A DNA stretch of 64,000 nucleotides from Otis tarda (GCA_026413225.1 CM048552.1:206225553-206289552), one strand, 5' to 3'. Counted from the stretch's first letter, positions 11,701 to 26,540 are shown. A program made the numbers and translations. Notes: generated by a model from the letters alone, not told the origin.

Positions 11701-14700
11701 TAATTGAAAAAAATAATAAGGAAAAAAAAAGATTAAGGCAATTGTCATGACACAAAAGAGACTGAATTCTACTTCATTTCTTGGGAGCCTCCACTCAAAT
11801 GGATGTCGTTCTTTGTTATCTTTATGTAGACATCAGATTTATGGTCAGGACTGGTAACACGTTCAGGCTATCTTGTCGGACTGCAGATGACTCATGCTGG
11901 CTTTACTGGCAAGTCAGGTCCTTCATCTTTCCCTTTTCTGTTTAGAGAAAGGTGGGCAGCTTTGGCTGTGATTTACAACAAAAGAGAAAGACCCATCACT
12001 CTTGTGCAAAGGTTTGTCTTTATCTGGATGCTACCCTGTCTATATATTCCGTGTATACATACGCCTGTGCCTTTTTGCCCAGTTAGGTGAACACAAATCC
12101 TCACGGTTCAGTCCTTCTGTAGAGGGAAATCTTTAGTGTACGATAAACAATCCCGTGACTGAGTAGCACTAAGGTTTGCTAACCCAGCAATATTGATTGC
12201 AGATATAGATACTCAGAGTGGATTTATAAGGTGAAGTCATGATGTTGACTGCCCACCTTACAATGATGGATGTTATACAAGCAGTTGACAGAAGCTCATC
12301 CTTTATACAAATACTTTAAGTTTGCACCTACTGAAAAGCATTTTCACTAAGGGAGCTGGGTAGTTAATATAGAATCATGTGGGGAAAGGCAGAATGAAAT
12401 CTTGTTCAGCATTAGCCTGTTAAATATTAGGTACCTAAGATACTTATTTGGGTTTCTTCCACAATCTGTAGGGAGTGATAGACCTATCTAGTGGGCAATT
12501 TGTCCTGTCTGATTTAGACAACTCTCTTACTGTGGTATAAATTGTCATCTGAAAGAACCTATATTTGTATTAACTGTGGAGTGAATCTAGGTAATTAGCT
12601 TAGGCTTGGTAGTTAACTTTTAGATGATAAATACATCCAAGGGTTTCTGGCCAAAGCTTCTTTTCATTTTTCTGAGTATGTCTTTTTCACACTGAATTTT
12701 CCTGGGCACAATTCAAACCTCATCCCACCTTCCTTATCAGAGGCAGAGCTTGAGCCAGCTAGCTCTGTTCAGGGATCTACATTGCAGACATGCAGTCATT
12801 CAGTAGCCTAGACGTAGGATTCTAGTGCCATCTGAGATGCCCCAGGGTATTCCATGTGGCTCTGAGTAGTCCTCCTGTAGCTCATGTCATATCTATCAGC
12901 CTTTTGTGGATGATTTGGACACTCCAAAGCACTGCAAACTGCACCATATGTCTGGGCAACTGAACAGAGCCTGTAGAGTGGAAGTCAGATTAAGACATTT
13001 AAATTCAGATGCCTGCACATAGGTGTCTACATGTGAGTTAAGCGTCTAAGCTCCTGCTTTAGTCAATGAAAATTTAATTACTACACTGGAGCCTGAAAAG
13101 CAATTCAGCTGACCCGCTGGCTCTAGCCAGACTTAGGATAAATTGAATTGCTCTGGGTTGTACTTCCTGTACTGACTTGAGGCCTGTGGCTGGAAGCCAG
13201 ACAGAAAGCTTAAGGGCATCTTAGATAGCACTAGAGACTTATGTGAGGACAAATAGATTGAGTTAGTCTGTGCTGCTATAGTAGGAGCTTGGACTCCACC
13301 TCAGAAGTAGAGACTTATGTGCAGACGTATAAAGTTAGTAGTAGTTTTATCTCAAACTGAATCACAGACCAAAGTACTCTGTGCTTGAAATCTGGGCACA
13401 TGGCTACAGGTGCTAGATATGTCACCTCTCATGATGAACAGCAACTTGTATGTGCATAAACATAATTTCAACAGCTTCAGACAAGATGGACCAGTAAATC
13501 ACTGGCAGAGTTGGAGTTTATGTGACTTAAGGAACTCGGCACAGACTTCTGAAACAGCAGACCAAAATCTAATAGACATCAACACAAGCAAAAATGACAG
13601 CGTGAAGCTGAAGGCAATTACTGACTTGAAAAAAAGATATGAATTTAGTGACTGCACTTGATGAGGTAGACCCAGCAAAATCTGTGAGCAGCAGACAGAT
13701 TGATGCAGATGAATGGTGTGATGACTCTATGTTGCAAGGAAATACCGAACAAAGAGATTAGGAGGCGGAGAAAGAAGTCGAGTAGAAATACATCAGAAAA
13801 AGTTATTTTAAAAATTAGAAAGGTGCCAATTTTGACACTGTGTGGGCTGAGGCAGCTCCATGGACCAAGTCTGTGAAAAAAAAAATAATTTCTCATTTAT
13901 AACCCTTAGCACAGTGAAAAACATTCGGTCTACTCAAATACATAGATCTCCGTGTTCATTGCCAATGATTCTGTTACTTCAGGAAATTTTGGCAAGGGAG
14001 ATTGACAAATGCAATTAGCAAATATAGCATAGACTGGTTTGTATAAAATATTTTGAGACAATTGCCCTTGAGGTTAGTGAGGAGAGTCTTTTGGCTCCCA
14101 CTAGGAAAGCTGGCTGGGGAAAAATGAAGGAGGGGAAAATAATGCCAGTCCACAGTAATGACCCATCAGGAGTACCGTATGCTCCATACCGTGAGCTGTC
14201 AGGGAACCTTTAATTCCAAAGAAATATGGATATTCATTTATGATTGCACGTGTCAGACACATTGGAGCTGACATTAAAAAATCAAGCTAGGCAAGTGCTG
14301 TAGTGCTACATCTTACATTTAAATCATTGTGCTGGCAATAATTTTTTATTTGAGCCTATTGGGGTGTGAAAAATGCCTGGCCAGAAAACTCTTCCATGTC
14401 AAGGCTCTGTTAATAAAAGGAGATGGTATGGTGACTGAGATTGACGACTTTTGTGTTTTTTTACTGGGAGGGAGTAGGATTTTTTGGAGGGGGACTAGTT
14501 CATGGTTCTTGCAAAAGAACCTAAAAGAGAACAAATGTTTTTAACAGGCAAAGAGGGGAATTAATTCACTGATTTGTGTTATATGATAGGGTCATTACAT
14601 CAGTGCTGGCTGGAAGCACAGAGAATACCTTATTCATGCTTTGCTTGAGAGTTTCCTCTGCTGGGAAACCATTCACGAGAACCCTGCACACCTTTCTAAT

Positions 14701-14934
14701 CCTTTTCCTGTGAATGGAACTGGACCCAGGCAGTAATGGGGCAAGGGGGAAACCGATATTGTCATCCAACCCATAGATTTACTTGCATGTTCTCCACAGA
14801 CGTTTAGAAGTCTAATTTTACAGTTTTAGGCTGAAACTTCAACCCCTTTGTGCCAGATTTTGTACAGGTACACCCAATATGCTAATCCACCCTGAAAATC
14901 AGTGAGAAGAAGGCAGGGTTATTAGAGTAACAGC
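8766..14934. other. Noncoding DNA, no gene seen
   Basis: About 6 kb of AT-rich sequence without a supported gene. It contains a 2 x 15 bp duplication at 9368-9397 and an A-rich run at about 9590-9612. A motif beginning AGAGACTTATGTG recurs near 13233 and 13310. The 8825-8885 stretch may be another MIR head, but it is too eroded to call. Confidence 0.5.
9368..9397. repeat. Tandem duplication, 2 x 15 bp
   Basis: Two identical adjacent units, TGTTTGATGGCAGGG, occupy 9368-9382 and 9383-9397. This is a simple slippage product. Confidence 0.88.
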
Positions 14935-15000
14935 TGAGAAACTGTGGTACAGAGAAATAATTCTCTTGGAGCCTGGCCTAAGTCTGTGTCAAAGAAAAGA
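14935..15000 (-). repeat. MIR-like SINE relic, minus strand
   Basis: The plus strand reads 'gagaaactgtggtacagagaaataa' and then 'cctaagtctgtgtcaaag'. It resembles the reverse complement of the MIR core ('gaaactgaggcacagagagattaa..aagtcagtggcagag'). It is short and diverged. Confidence 0.5.
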
Positions 15001-18000
15001 AAAAAATGATATGTCATACTTGAGTCTAATCAGTGAGATATGTTCCTCATTACTAGGTAAACAGATGCATTGGGAAATCGGTGTATCTGAGATATTGGCA
15101 GTCAATCACGATTATCTTACTGTCTTCAAGGTGCTGCTACTCAGCTGTTAGTTAACACCCCTCCTGCTGAGAGGAGATTACTGGCCATTTGTAGGACACT
15201 AGTGAGGTAAGAGCCAAAGGGAATGAATTAACTTAAACCACAGTCATTACAGAGACAAAATGCTGTCTTATTTGCCTAACTGGACTTTTTCAGATTGCTT
15301 TTGGCTGGTGGTTTCTCTTTTTGTAACCAGTGAGGTGGGCATGCAGGGACTATTTTTTTTTTCTGACCACTGCCACACAGGGAACTAAAAGCCATTTTGA
15401 ATCCCTGCCAGAGCACTTCTTCATGTTTGAGTTTTGCAGAGCCACAGCATCATTCCTTGCTGAAGAAAATCAAGCTGAGCTTAGGCAGGAGTACCTGAGG
15501 GTTGGCCTCCCACAAATATCAGCAGTACTCTGCAAGGCTTTGCCCGACTGACAGGAAAAAGCATGAAAATCCTGGTCTCTAACGAGCATAATTGTGTCGG
15601 CAAGCTGTCCACACACTTAGCTTTCTGCAGTAAGAGAGAACTCTGCTTAAATAGCTCATGTCATTATGGGGAAAAACTTATCTACACTGGCCAAAGAGCA
15701 ACATCTGTTTTCCTGTGTGACTAACTCAGCAGCAGCTTTTCTACCTGAAAATCATCTGGGTTCATGTCAGCCTAAAGGCTCGTGTGGACAAACTGAAGCT
15801 AAAGATTAGGGAATATGAAGGACTAAGGCGTTAAAAAACCAAAACTAAACACCCTCCAGACTGTCCTATACATAACAGCTATGCATGTACATGGTTTCAT
15901 TCACCTGTTCAATTCTTTTTCCCCTACAGCCCTGCTAACCAGGGAGTCCAGCACACCTCATTAGTATTTATATTCCATTGAGTGCTTCATTAGCCTTGGC
16001 ATTGTATTAATGATAGCTGGGGGAAAATAACCCAGAAAGGGAAGCTTTGAAATGGAGACTACTTAGGATGTGATCAATCGAATAAATATATAATTTCATT
16101 TAAAAGACTGGAGGAAAAATTGACTTGAATGTTGCTCCCAATCAATATAATATATTGAAATGAATGGCGGTATCTTTGTTCACTGCTGCCCTTGCTGCTT
16201 TGCTGATGGAGTGATGATCACACCCGTACCACCTTTTCGTTTTGCTGATGGAGAGGATGTTGCACCATTATCCCATTTATTGACAGGAGTTACTACTGGC
16301 CTTTATGTTTTCCATCAGCAGGTACCCATTCTTACAGTCCATAAATGCATAGCTGCATTCCAGCCGTGCAGAGAGCACGTGCGTTATCATTTCTGCTGAT
16401 GGACTGGGTTGCACAGACAGACTGTCCTGTGTAATGCTGTGTGTGCTGACACATGGAATTCCTCCATACTTGCTCCATTGATGCAACGGTCTATGTGTCT
16501 CCATGCTCTGCATGTCCATGATCCCCACTCTTGATGTGCTGCTCCGAGAGGGGAAGTCAGCACATGTGTGTGTGTGTCCATCGTAGGACACGGATTTTGT
16601 AATGAGAAAAGCTAGTACACCTTCACATTTGACTGGTGGCATAACCACCTGTGTTTTCAGAGCAAAATTTGAGGTATTAGTCCCTCCTGCTGGAAAGGAA
16701 GGAAGGGAGCAGGTCTGAAAGCACTAAACTGGGACTTTGAAGACTGCAAGGCTTTTCATCTGCGATCCACTGTGAGACTGGGAGTCTTTTCATCTCTCTG
16801 CATCAGTTTTTCCCTCCCTTCTCTAGTTGTTTTCCAGAACATGTGTGAGAACCAGGGCTGCCTCTTTGTATATGTTTATGTCTTTTTTGTTTTTTTTTAA
16901 ATAATGTTAATTGGATGCTGAGTAGAATTTTACAGCCTAGTAACGACTAATAATGATAAGAATTACAGTGTGCAAACAAGTAGCTGCTGCAAAGACCTGT
17001 GGTTACTAATCAGTGGCCACATATGTTCAAACATGAAATTTTCCTTGCTTTTTGAATATTTCCTGGAACATACTTATATATACTTCTAAGTTGTTTGGTT
17101 TTTTTTTTTTTCCACCTGGACAGCTCAGCTAAAGGGACTTCATAGATAGGCATACAGCAAGCTTTTCACATTTTTTTATTCTACTTTACCTGTGATGTAT
17201 GGCTTAGCTGGTTACTGTAAATGAATGTCTAGGAGTTGTATAGGCTGTTTTTTACAGAGTATTCCTCTTGTCACTGTTATTGACATGAAATGGTGTGTGT
17301 TTCAGCACTTAATTGGTGGCTTAACACATTTTGAGCGTTCAGCACTCTGCAAGTCTGAGATTACTTTCACTTTGACTGTGTACAGGAAAATGGGAACATC
17401 GGGGACCGTGTGTCATTCTTATATCAATAATAGCTGGAAGCTACTGCACTCAGGTATTATAAAAAAAAATGATGACACATGAGACCACTTTGTTTCCAAT
17501 CATACCATGCCATGAAATCATGTGTTGTGTGTTCATGGGAAATGTTGCAAAAGCAATGAGGTTCCTGATCCATGCACTCCTCTATTGATCTTCCTGACAC
17601 TGGAAACAGGAAAAAAAATAGGATGCTGTACTTCTCCAAAGTTCTTCTGGAGAAGGAATATAAAACAGTTCACACCTTTCTGAGTTAAAGCCTTCTGTTT
17701 TCTTTACAAATATTTAGCATTGGATTTCCACTCATGTATACTTAATGGAAGGGACATAGATGAATTCAGAGTGATTGCTCTCCTTGAATGGGATATTCCA
17801 TGTACAAATTCAATTTGACCCTTGACATATTTTTGCAAGTCAAACAGAGATCACATTAAAACATATCCTCTGCAAGGCTGCCCTCTGCATAATGCAATCA
17901 ATATTGTTTAATTAAAGGATGATACTATTGATTCTAATTAAGCAAAATTGCCTACCTCATTCATTTACAGTTCATATGTGTTCCTAGAGACAAGATGATT

Positions 18001-20544
18001 TAGTACTCTTAATACTACTTTCCATATACAAGAGAAACACACTTATTTAAAAAAAATCTCAACTCCAGCACCCAGTGCCTCTTATGTCATTTTTCTCATG
18101 ATGAATGGATAGTTTGATGTGTATAAATATAATTTTAAAATAATAAATTATCTAAGTGGGTGATCCGTATGTGCAAACATAAGGTTTTGGAAAATTGAAT
18201 TTTAAAATGTTGGAATCATTAGATTACTGAAAAACCTTTGCAGCTATTAATGGTACACTTTAATACAGCTTGGAGCTAATATTTTTCACTCCAAATAATC
18301 TGTCAGGAAATTGTTTCTGTTAGATGTGTGCAAGTGTTGTAGGCTGAAGTGTGCTAAAGAGAAAACCTTATGAGCATATCTATCATTTCATTTGAAGAGA
18401 GGAATCTTGGTTATACTGATGCAATATGCAATCTGATATAAACCGTGGAATGATTATTTATATTCTTTTTTTTCGTGATGGGAAGAGACATGTAGCCAAG
18501 GATTAATGACTTTTGGTTCTCTAAAAAGCTGCTTTTTAATTCTCATTGTGTGATCATTTAAAGAGGCCACTATATATAGGAGTATTTTTGTGTTAACCTC
18601 TAGGATTAGTATGGCCTTAGAATGACTTGCTTAATTACACTTTTTTATGTTTTCTTTTTTTTTTTTTTCTAGGAAGAGCCATTAGACAGTAATTAGAATA
18701 TTATGATATAGGCTGAAAAATATATTACGTAGGGGCTCCATGTATGATTTTGCAGAGGAGATATACTGTGTATCAAAGAACTGGGAGACTAATGGATTTG
18801 GAAGACATTAAGTATAGAGTATTTATGAGAAAATTTAAAATGAAATAAAAGTAAGCAAAAGCAATGAAAAGCCTGCTGACATTTAATGAAAGCAGTGAGA
18901 TTTGTAAGTGTCAGCTGGTGTACTTGATTTATTTCTGAGATAGACCTAATCTGATTTATTTTCTTAGTAACACCAGCAGATAGGCTTACAAGAATGGCTG
19001 TGTTATAATCTACATGGAAAATTTCAGCAAAGCAAATGTGGAAATTCCCAACAGGGCTTTACTGATACATAATTTGGACAAACACAGTTACAGAGGATGG
19101 GCAATGTTTTGAAAGATAATACAGCACAGATTGTTTAGGCAGATACCTGGAATACTGAAAGCTTGCCAAAATACAGTTGCCATGCCAGAGGAGATGGTAG
19201 AAATTGTTTTATACAAGCCTGCTTGACTTACCGGTTATTTGAAACAAGCTTTGATCTTATAGCTAATTTTGCTGAGGGGGAAACCAATAGCCATGTGGTA
19301 GCCAATGCACTTCAGATTAATAGTTTTCCTGGAGCTGGCCATTCGGTAGGGGAATGTGGGTGATTTTATTATTTATACCTTCTTATTTAAGAAAATCCAG
19401 AAAAATAGAGCAATTAAAAACTATATAATACAGTTAGTATATGCCAACTCCTTCTTTTGTTGAAAAAACACAGCATCAGATAATGTACGGTCTCTCTTCA
19501 AGCCCTAAACCTGAAGGGGTGAATTTTTAAAACAGCCCAAAGACACTGGAGGCATGCCAATATCTTCAAAACTGATAAATCTATTTATATGTCTGCTCCT
19601 GTTCTTTGAAAAGTTGAATAAATAAATGCAAGAGGAAAACAAAGTTATGAATGATAAAGGCTTCATGCTAAAAAGCTGAAAAAAACCAACCCCTTATTAG
19701 TTATCACTATTCTCTGTTCAAGCAGTCTGGTAAACTAGTGAGGGGTTGGTTGCTGAGCAGGACTGACACTGGTCATCTGCACTGGGTTTAATAGATAAAA
19801 TAAACCAGGCTTAGCAGCACAGGGCAACTCACAGCCATTTGACTTAACTCTTTCTCCTAGGGGATGACTTTTTCCATATGTTCCAATGAGTGGGAACTGT
19901 CACCAGGTTGGTCTGTGCTGTCCCTCACTGTGCTTGGAGCTGTGTGCTTGTCCTGTTTACTTTTTTAGCATAGGAATAACCAGAGTCATCATGATCACTT
20001 CACAATTTTGTCACTTAGTTAAATCAGGTAGAAAAGTTTTGTTTCTGTCTCCTGCAGTACCTCGGGTAGATGCAAAGCACAACAGATAAATTGAAGCCAC
20101 TGGGGAGGTGAAAAACAAGGAGCTATTATCAAAAGATCATGATAAGGGGTGAGGTACCTTGTTATGTTGCATCATATATCTCTGCAAGTTTCTACTTGGT
20201 AAACTATGGTAAAATTGTGTCCCTGGATATAGATAATCAAGCTGAGCCCTTACATGGGTACAGACCAGCACAGGAATTAAACTGCTTGGTGCACAAAGAG
20301 ATACAATCCCTGTAGGAAGTGAGAGCATTGGTTTGGAGGAGGCAGCAATACGTAGTAAACTCAAAGCCATTTGGCTGATGGAAACATTTTGCAGCAAAAT
20401 ATGTACCTTATCTCTGATTCCACTTATTCTTTGTTTGCTGCCCTTTGTCTCCTGTCTGCTGCAGCCAGATATCTGATTACAGTGATGGAGAGAACTGCAT
20501 GGCACTGAATTTCAGTTGTGCATTGATCTTGCTGGGAATTAGTC

Positions 20545-20561
20545 AAAAAAAAAAAAAAAAA
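20545..20561. repeat. Poly(A) run, 17 bp
   Basis: An uninterrupted A17. No retroposed gene body is recognisable just upstream on the plus strand, so I do not read it as a processed-pseudogene tail. Confidence 0.9.
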
Positions 20562-23500
20562 TCAATTGGAGGATCTTGGTCACCAGCCAAAAAAATAGGA
20601 TGAAGTGGCTCAGAGTTACTGTATGATGTGTCAGCTTAACAGGTGCTCTGGGTAACTGACATGACAGAACATAATGGTTATTGTGGAGATACAGTTATAG
20701 TATTGACAACACAGAGGTATTTAGAAAAAAAAAAGGAAGAAGCAGATTGAGACGTCCATGGTGATGCCAGAGACAAGCGATTTCTGAATGAGGGCCACTG
20801 CATCTTTGTCACTGGAAGGCTGGCCTGTAGAGTGAATAGTTGTCTGGTATGTTGCATTTGATAATCTGGACCAAATGCTTATACGCAACCAGGCTGAGAC
20901 AATTAGAGGATAATCTGGGGAGATGAAACAAAATCCTCCGTTGTAAAAATAATAAACAAAGCACCTGGGCTAGGAAGGAGCCCATTATATTTCTCATTAG
21001 TTCGAAAACTTTGAACTCATTATTAATCTGTAGATTTAATGTATCAAATCATTCTGCAGCTTATACATGGGCTTACAGGCTTGACTTGTCCTGGCGTGCA
21101 TGAAGAAGACGGGAAAACTGCCAAGGGCAATTTTATCCTCTGTTCTCTGGAAAGCATAGATAATGTGCATGCCTAAAGCTTAATCAGAGAGACTGAAAGA
21201 GATCAGGTCTCAGGCTTCCTCCCTTGCACGACTGTCTGTCTGTGCTGGGGAAGCGGGCTGCGTTGTGTTCCCTCCACCGTGGCCTCACTCTGTTTTGTAG
21301 CACACTGGGCAGAACCGAGTCCTCTTGTGTGTGATGTTCTGAAAGTGCATCCTCCCTCACTGTACCCTTAAGTAGAGCATACCAAGGACACATGGAGGGC
21401 TTTGAATCCTCAATGGCAGGTTTTATTTTGGAACAAACTGTAATGATGATCTATGAAAAATGTGTTTCTTTCCATCTCCTCCAAGGCTTGGCAGGGCTAT
21501 TTCCTCCCCAAGCTTTCAGTGGTTTCCCAGTTTCTGTGGGTACTGCAGGCTCCCTCATGGCTGGGTCTCTCCTCTCCTCTGTCCTCCATGCCTCCTGGCT
21601 CAGCATTTTCAGATGCTCTTTGGGAAAGTGCCCTCATCTTTTCTCCCCAAAAAGCTGCACACACCCCAGAGTGAAGCAGCAAGAAAAATGAGCATCTAGT
21701 CTACACTGAGAAACAAAGTCTTGCAAGTCAGCACAACACATCCACCTTCTGTCACAATCCATATGTATATGTTTGTGCAACTTATACACAACGTGAGAGA
21801 ATAGATATTCTATCTCATCCCAAGTGGACTGGGTGTAACTGCCTAAAGGAAAGTGTACAGAAGTGTGTGCTTGTATTTATGAACTATCTCATTTTTTTTT
21901 TATACACTCTCCACATATGCTAGTGCTTTAAATAGCAAAACCACCTGGGGAATCTGTAGATTTCATCTACACCATGGGACTGATGAGCACTGTGTGTATT
22001 TCCATGTGCCTCTTCCTTTTAGGGATAAGATGTAGGTGTGCACCACAACTCTGTGTGCTCTGATTTCTCTTAGGTCTCATGAATTGCAAGAGCACTGGAA
22101 TGGAAGCCCATTTCGAAGAGAATTTTTAAACTACAGACCATTGAAGTCAAGATTTGAACTATATGATGTTGATTATTTATTTTTTTTTTTTAAGCAGGAA
22201 CCTTTGTGCTATTATTGAAATACACTAGGCCGAACTGATCTGCTGTATAACTCCCTGCTTTCAACAGAATTGCAGCAGGGATAAAACGGTCCTATTTTGG
22301 CCAGCCAAGTGTTGAATTCCAGCCTGTTATGATCTTTTCAGTTTGCAACAGGGTGATTTTCTCAGCAGTAGGCAGGAGATTATCTGCTTGGCTTTTCCAG
22401 AAACCTCTTTGATTTCCGTGTAACAGCTGATGACCTGAGTTACATTTCCAGTCATGTTCTATGTTGGCAACTCCAAGGACTGTGAAAAAACACCACCCCT
22501 TTTTGTTTTGCATGAGATTCAGGACAGGAACTGAGTGAAGTTTAAGCTTACGTTTCACAGGGTTCAGGTGAGTTGCTTTATACTCTAGGCTAAGATCCAA
22601 ATATTTCTCAGTTTCCTTTCTCATTCCCATGCCCACATGTATCTTCTATCATCATTCATCCACATCTATTCTCTTTTCCCAGCTGCATATTGTATTCCAC
22701 GTGGTTTTCTTTCCCTTAGCTCTACTGGATTGGGTGACTGGCCAATCTTTTTTTCCCTGATTTCAGGGAAGAGTAGGACCTGTCAGGATGTGTCCTAATT
22801 TTATGCTTTTCCACCACTAGATGTCTCTGATGCTGCAGAAAAATTCAGGGAAAAAAAAGACCTTCGGACCCTGGTAAACAAGAAAACAAAGTTGGAAGTC
22901 AACCATTGTGGAGACTGCCTCTTTGTGCCATAGGTCATTGCTCTTTTCTCTAATAAATAATTCTCACTTTAAAAGGTCGCTCCTCATCTTTATCTCATGA
23001 CAGTCACATATTCCTTTTATTACCAAAGGCAAAAAATTAATGTATTCATTTGTCGAGTGTCCTTCTTCTCTCCTAAATTTCCATCTGGGAAATAGGTAGT
23101 CAGTTATCACACCTGTGATATTGCCTCCACTTTTGAAATGGGGCTTGGCTTTTGCAAGAGATCTGAAGGGCCTGAGAATGTGCACTGGATTGAGTAAAGC
23201 AGATTAAATGTTCATAAATCAGCTCAAGATACAGCAACCTCAGGGCAAATTCAGAGAACACAGCATTCGAGAGCAGTAGCCGTAGGATCAGTAGCAGCTG
23301 ATCAACAGGCTTTATAGCATTTTCTCTATATCCTCCTTTTCCTCCTTTATCATTGAGAAAAATCTTTTTGTTACATCAGTTGGAAGTAGAGGGGAGAAAA
23401 ACAAATAGTGAAATCTTAATAGCATTGACAGGATAAGAAATTATTTTCCTGTCCAGGTCTATTAGCATCCCGTAGATTTTAGCACAGTGGTATGATTGGA

Positions 23501-25307
23501 TATAGAAGCTCTTAAGTGACTTTGAAAGACCTCTCTGTAGATTTTAGGATCTCTGAGAACCAAGACATTTGCAACTATGATCCTGAAGTTATTGCAAAAT
23601 TCAGGTTAATGGGACTAGAGCAGACTGATCATGGGTTGAATCAGGTCTATGTAACTAGTGACTAGGCATCGGAAAAAAATATATTAGGATATATAATTGA
23701 GGGAATCAATTTAAGCTGAATGGGCTTCCAAATGGGAAATTATTTTGAGTTTTTTCCTTCTTTGAGCTTTCTGTCTTTCTTAATAAACCTTGCACTTTTG
23801 AATAACCTTTTTTCAGTCTATGGACTAAACTTTAGAGACAGATCTATGAATTATTTCTGGGGATAAACTTTCTTAGTATCTTCTGTAAACTTCCAGTACT
23901 CACAGACTACAGCATCTGAGCACCAGGCACTGAGAAAAAGTGTACTCTTAGTTATGAACTTTATGTGATTGTCAATAGTAAGCATGTGTATGATATTTTT
24001 AACAGCATTTTCCAAACTAACACTTTTGTTGCATTTGACTTCCAATAGCCATATATGTGTTCCAGTGGCATTTCCAAAAATGCTCATCAGAAGTGCAGAA
24101 CCCAAGCCTGTTATTCACTTAAGCCTCAATCAGACTCAACAATGATGTGCCAGACTGATGTCAACGGTTCTTTCTGTCTTTTCCATAATTTACTGTGTAC
24201 AGTTCTACCTCTTCCTAGAGGTGCATAGGTCTTCTTTACTACAGGAGGTGTTTACATTGATGTCTTCCATCACCCAGTTATTTAAGCACTTTTAAACTTT
24301 TTCTGTATTTCAACATCTTGTGCTTTGTTCCTTGCTTGGGTCTCCTTTTCTGTTTCCTCAGCCACAGCATGGCTCTTGTAACCAAAACTCCTTTTCTCTT
24401 GCTGTTCTTTGTTGGGATGTCTGTGCTTTGTGTTTCCCTCTGCTTACATTTACATAAAAATTAAGTGTAATGGAGGTTTTCTTTCGTTCTACTTCCTGCC
24501 GTTTTGTTCCAAGTATACTTGTGTCCTTATATTTCAGACTGAATCACATCTTGGGATATATAATGCATCACAAAAACAATTTGAATTTCAGCAAGAAAAT
24601 GTGAAAACATAGCTCTTTATGGGTTTTGGCAGAAATTATAGGCTACAGAGATACTCTCAGTGTTGAGAAGAGGGAATACTATAGGAAATGTTGTCTGATT
24701 ATAAGCAGAATAGATATCTAGTTTTTATGCTTGGCTACTTCTCTTTGAAGTAGAGCCAAATTTGGTAGATCTGAGTAACAGAGGAATGAATCTCTTGGAC
24801 TGAGACAATGTAGACATTGACTTGAGTTAGTTGTGAACACATAAGTGTCCGGTGTAATTGGATATGTTGGTTGGTGGATATGATGCAAGACCTATGGAAG
24901 ATCTTTGTCCTGGAGTGGTAGCTGGTGTCCAGACAGGATACTCTAGAGCATCTAAAATTATACTAGACTGCGTGAGCAATGAAGTCCAGCCCAAGACACC
25001 AAAACTGAGAACCGGAGGCAGAACTAACCTCACCCAAATTTAACCATCTAAATGTAGAAGTCTAGTCCAAGCTAATCGTACAGATTGGGCTTAGCTGCTC
25101 ACATACAAAGTGTCTTCTGTCACTTCAGATGACCTAAGATATTCCACCCTGTCTCTCTCTACTGTGCCAGAAGAACATCTGTAGATTGTGTGCCATACCT
25201 GCCAGCCCCTTAAGGATATCTTAGATACTCTAGGGTTTCTGAAATGGGATAAAACACGTATGTTTGGGCAACTAAGTATCTTTCTTAGGCTTCCTTTGAC
25301 AGGAAAG

Positions 25308-25321
25308 AAAAAAAAAAAAAA
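25308..25321. repeat. Poly(A) run, 14 bp
   Basis: An uninterrupted A14 within otherwise unremarkable noncoding DNA. No neighbouring SINE or pseudogene body is visible. Confidence 0.88.
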
Positions 25322-26353
25322 GTGAGCTCCAGACAGCTACCCATCTCATTTTAAGGAAGGTTTCTGAGATGGCAGAATTAACTGTTCCATAAAGCTGCCT
25401 CTGATTCTCCAGTGATATAGACAAAGTATACATAAATGTTTTGTAATAGGTACCTAACTTTTAGAATCTAGATGGAATGAATCTGAAACAACCTGGTATC
25501 TCTGGAACCAGAAGTCATCCATGAACTATTTCTTGATAGACACCTGTTGTATATATTTTGACTGTGGTACTTGATATTTGCAGTCTAAACCCCATCATGT
25601 TTGGTTTTACCTACAAATCAATGACTATACCCTCACAGTGATCTTCTTTTCCAATATATAGATAAAACATAAAGCTAAGTTAAAAATGACCTTGACTAAA
25701 GCCAATGGGGAGAGATGGGTACCTCAAAGGACAGGTCAGAATGTCAGCACTTCAGGTGCCCCCCATTACATAGGATAGATTGAAACCAAAAGGACATAGC
25801 TTAAATATCCAAGGTGAGTAGCTTGGAAATGGCTTCCCAAGTGATGTCTCCTGGCCCAACAGAACTCTAGGTAAATCCTGTATGGGGAGAAGTCAAAGTT
25901 TCTCCAGTATGTTGTTTCCACATGATCAGAGATTTGTGACTAAAAGTGGCTATAGTAGAGGCAATTTGAACGGAACAAATACAAGTCAAGATAGCAAGAT
26001 TCTTGGTCTCCCTTGTCTTCAAGGCAAATTTGTCCCAAAATGGTAAAACAGAGAGCTGGGAAACAGACGTATGCAGAATGGGATTGCAGGATACAAAGCA
26101 GTAATGACAGCAAGCTCTTTTATAAATCATTTTTACCAAGTGATATAAAAGTGTTTTAACAGCAGGAGTAAGAACAGTTGTCCTACTCTCCTTTCTACAG
26201 ACAGCTAAAATGAAGCCTCGAGTTCAAAGCCATAGAATAGGCTGAAGAAAAGGCAGCCAGCAGTACGCTGCTGCTGCTGTCTTGGCTACCTCTCTCCTAT
26301 GATAATTGTTATGTGAGAATATTAATCCCAACCATCATTTGATAATATGTTGT

Positions 26354-26357
26354 CTCC
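26354..26357. repeat. Target-site duplication (CTCC), left of LTR
   Basis: CTCC directly precedes the TGTCGTAG terminus of the LTR, and the same four bases directly follow its CATGACA terminus at 27497-27500. A 4-bp direct repeat outside TG...CA ends is the mark of retroviral-type integration. Four bases can match by chance, so the support comes from the exact abutment. Confidence 0.6.
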
Positions 26358-26540
26358 TGTCGTAGTTCAGCCCTGATCAGGACCAGACTACGCAGTCTCT
26401 CTCTCACTCCCCCCACCCTCCGAGAGAACAGGGAGAGAAAATATAAGGAAAAACGGCTCGAGGTTTGAGATAAGGACGGGGAGAAATCCTTAAAGTTACC
26501 GTCATGGGCAAAACAGACTCGACTTGGGGAAAACTATTCA

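Larger units (their letters stand above)
15001..26357. other. Long noncoding stretch, no gene seen
   Basis: About 11 kb, AT-rich, with only ORFs under 125 codons and no recognisable domain. It includes homopolymer runs (A17 at 20545-20561, A14 at 25308-25321, a T-rich run ending about 18670), a short TG repeat near 16563-16577, and a TAATTA-rich patch at about 17888-17960. The pyrimidine tract plus TAG ending near 18673 looks like a splice acceptor but leads into stop codons. Confidence 0.5.

Noticed and set aside
13233-13330. Spaced repeat of AGAGACTTATGTG
   Set aside because: Two short similar words about 77 bp apart in AT-rich DNA; the extended alignment is poor.
18650-18700. Second splice-acceptor-like signal (T run plus CTAG)
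   Set aside because: Stops occur soon after in the frames examined, and no exon partner could be identified.
20545-20561. Poly(A) run as the tail of a processed pseudogene or SINE
   Set aside because: No gene-like or SINE-like body and no flanking duplication could be recognised.
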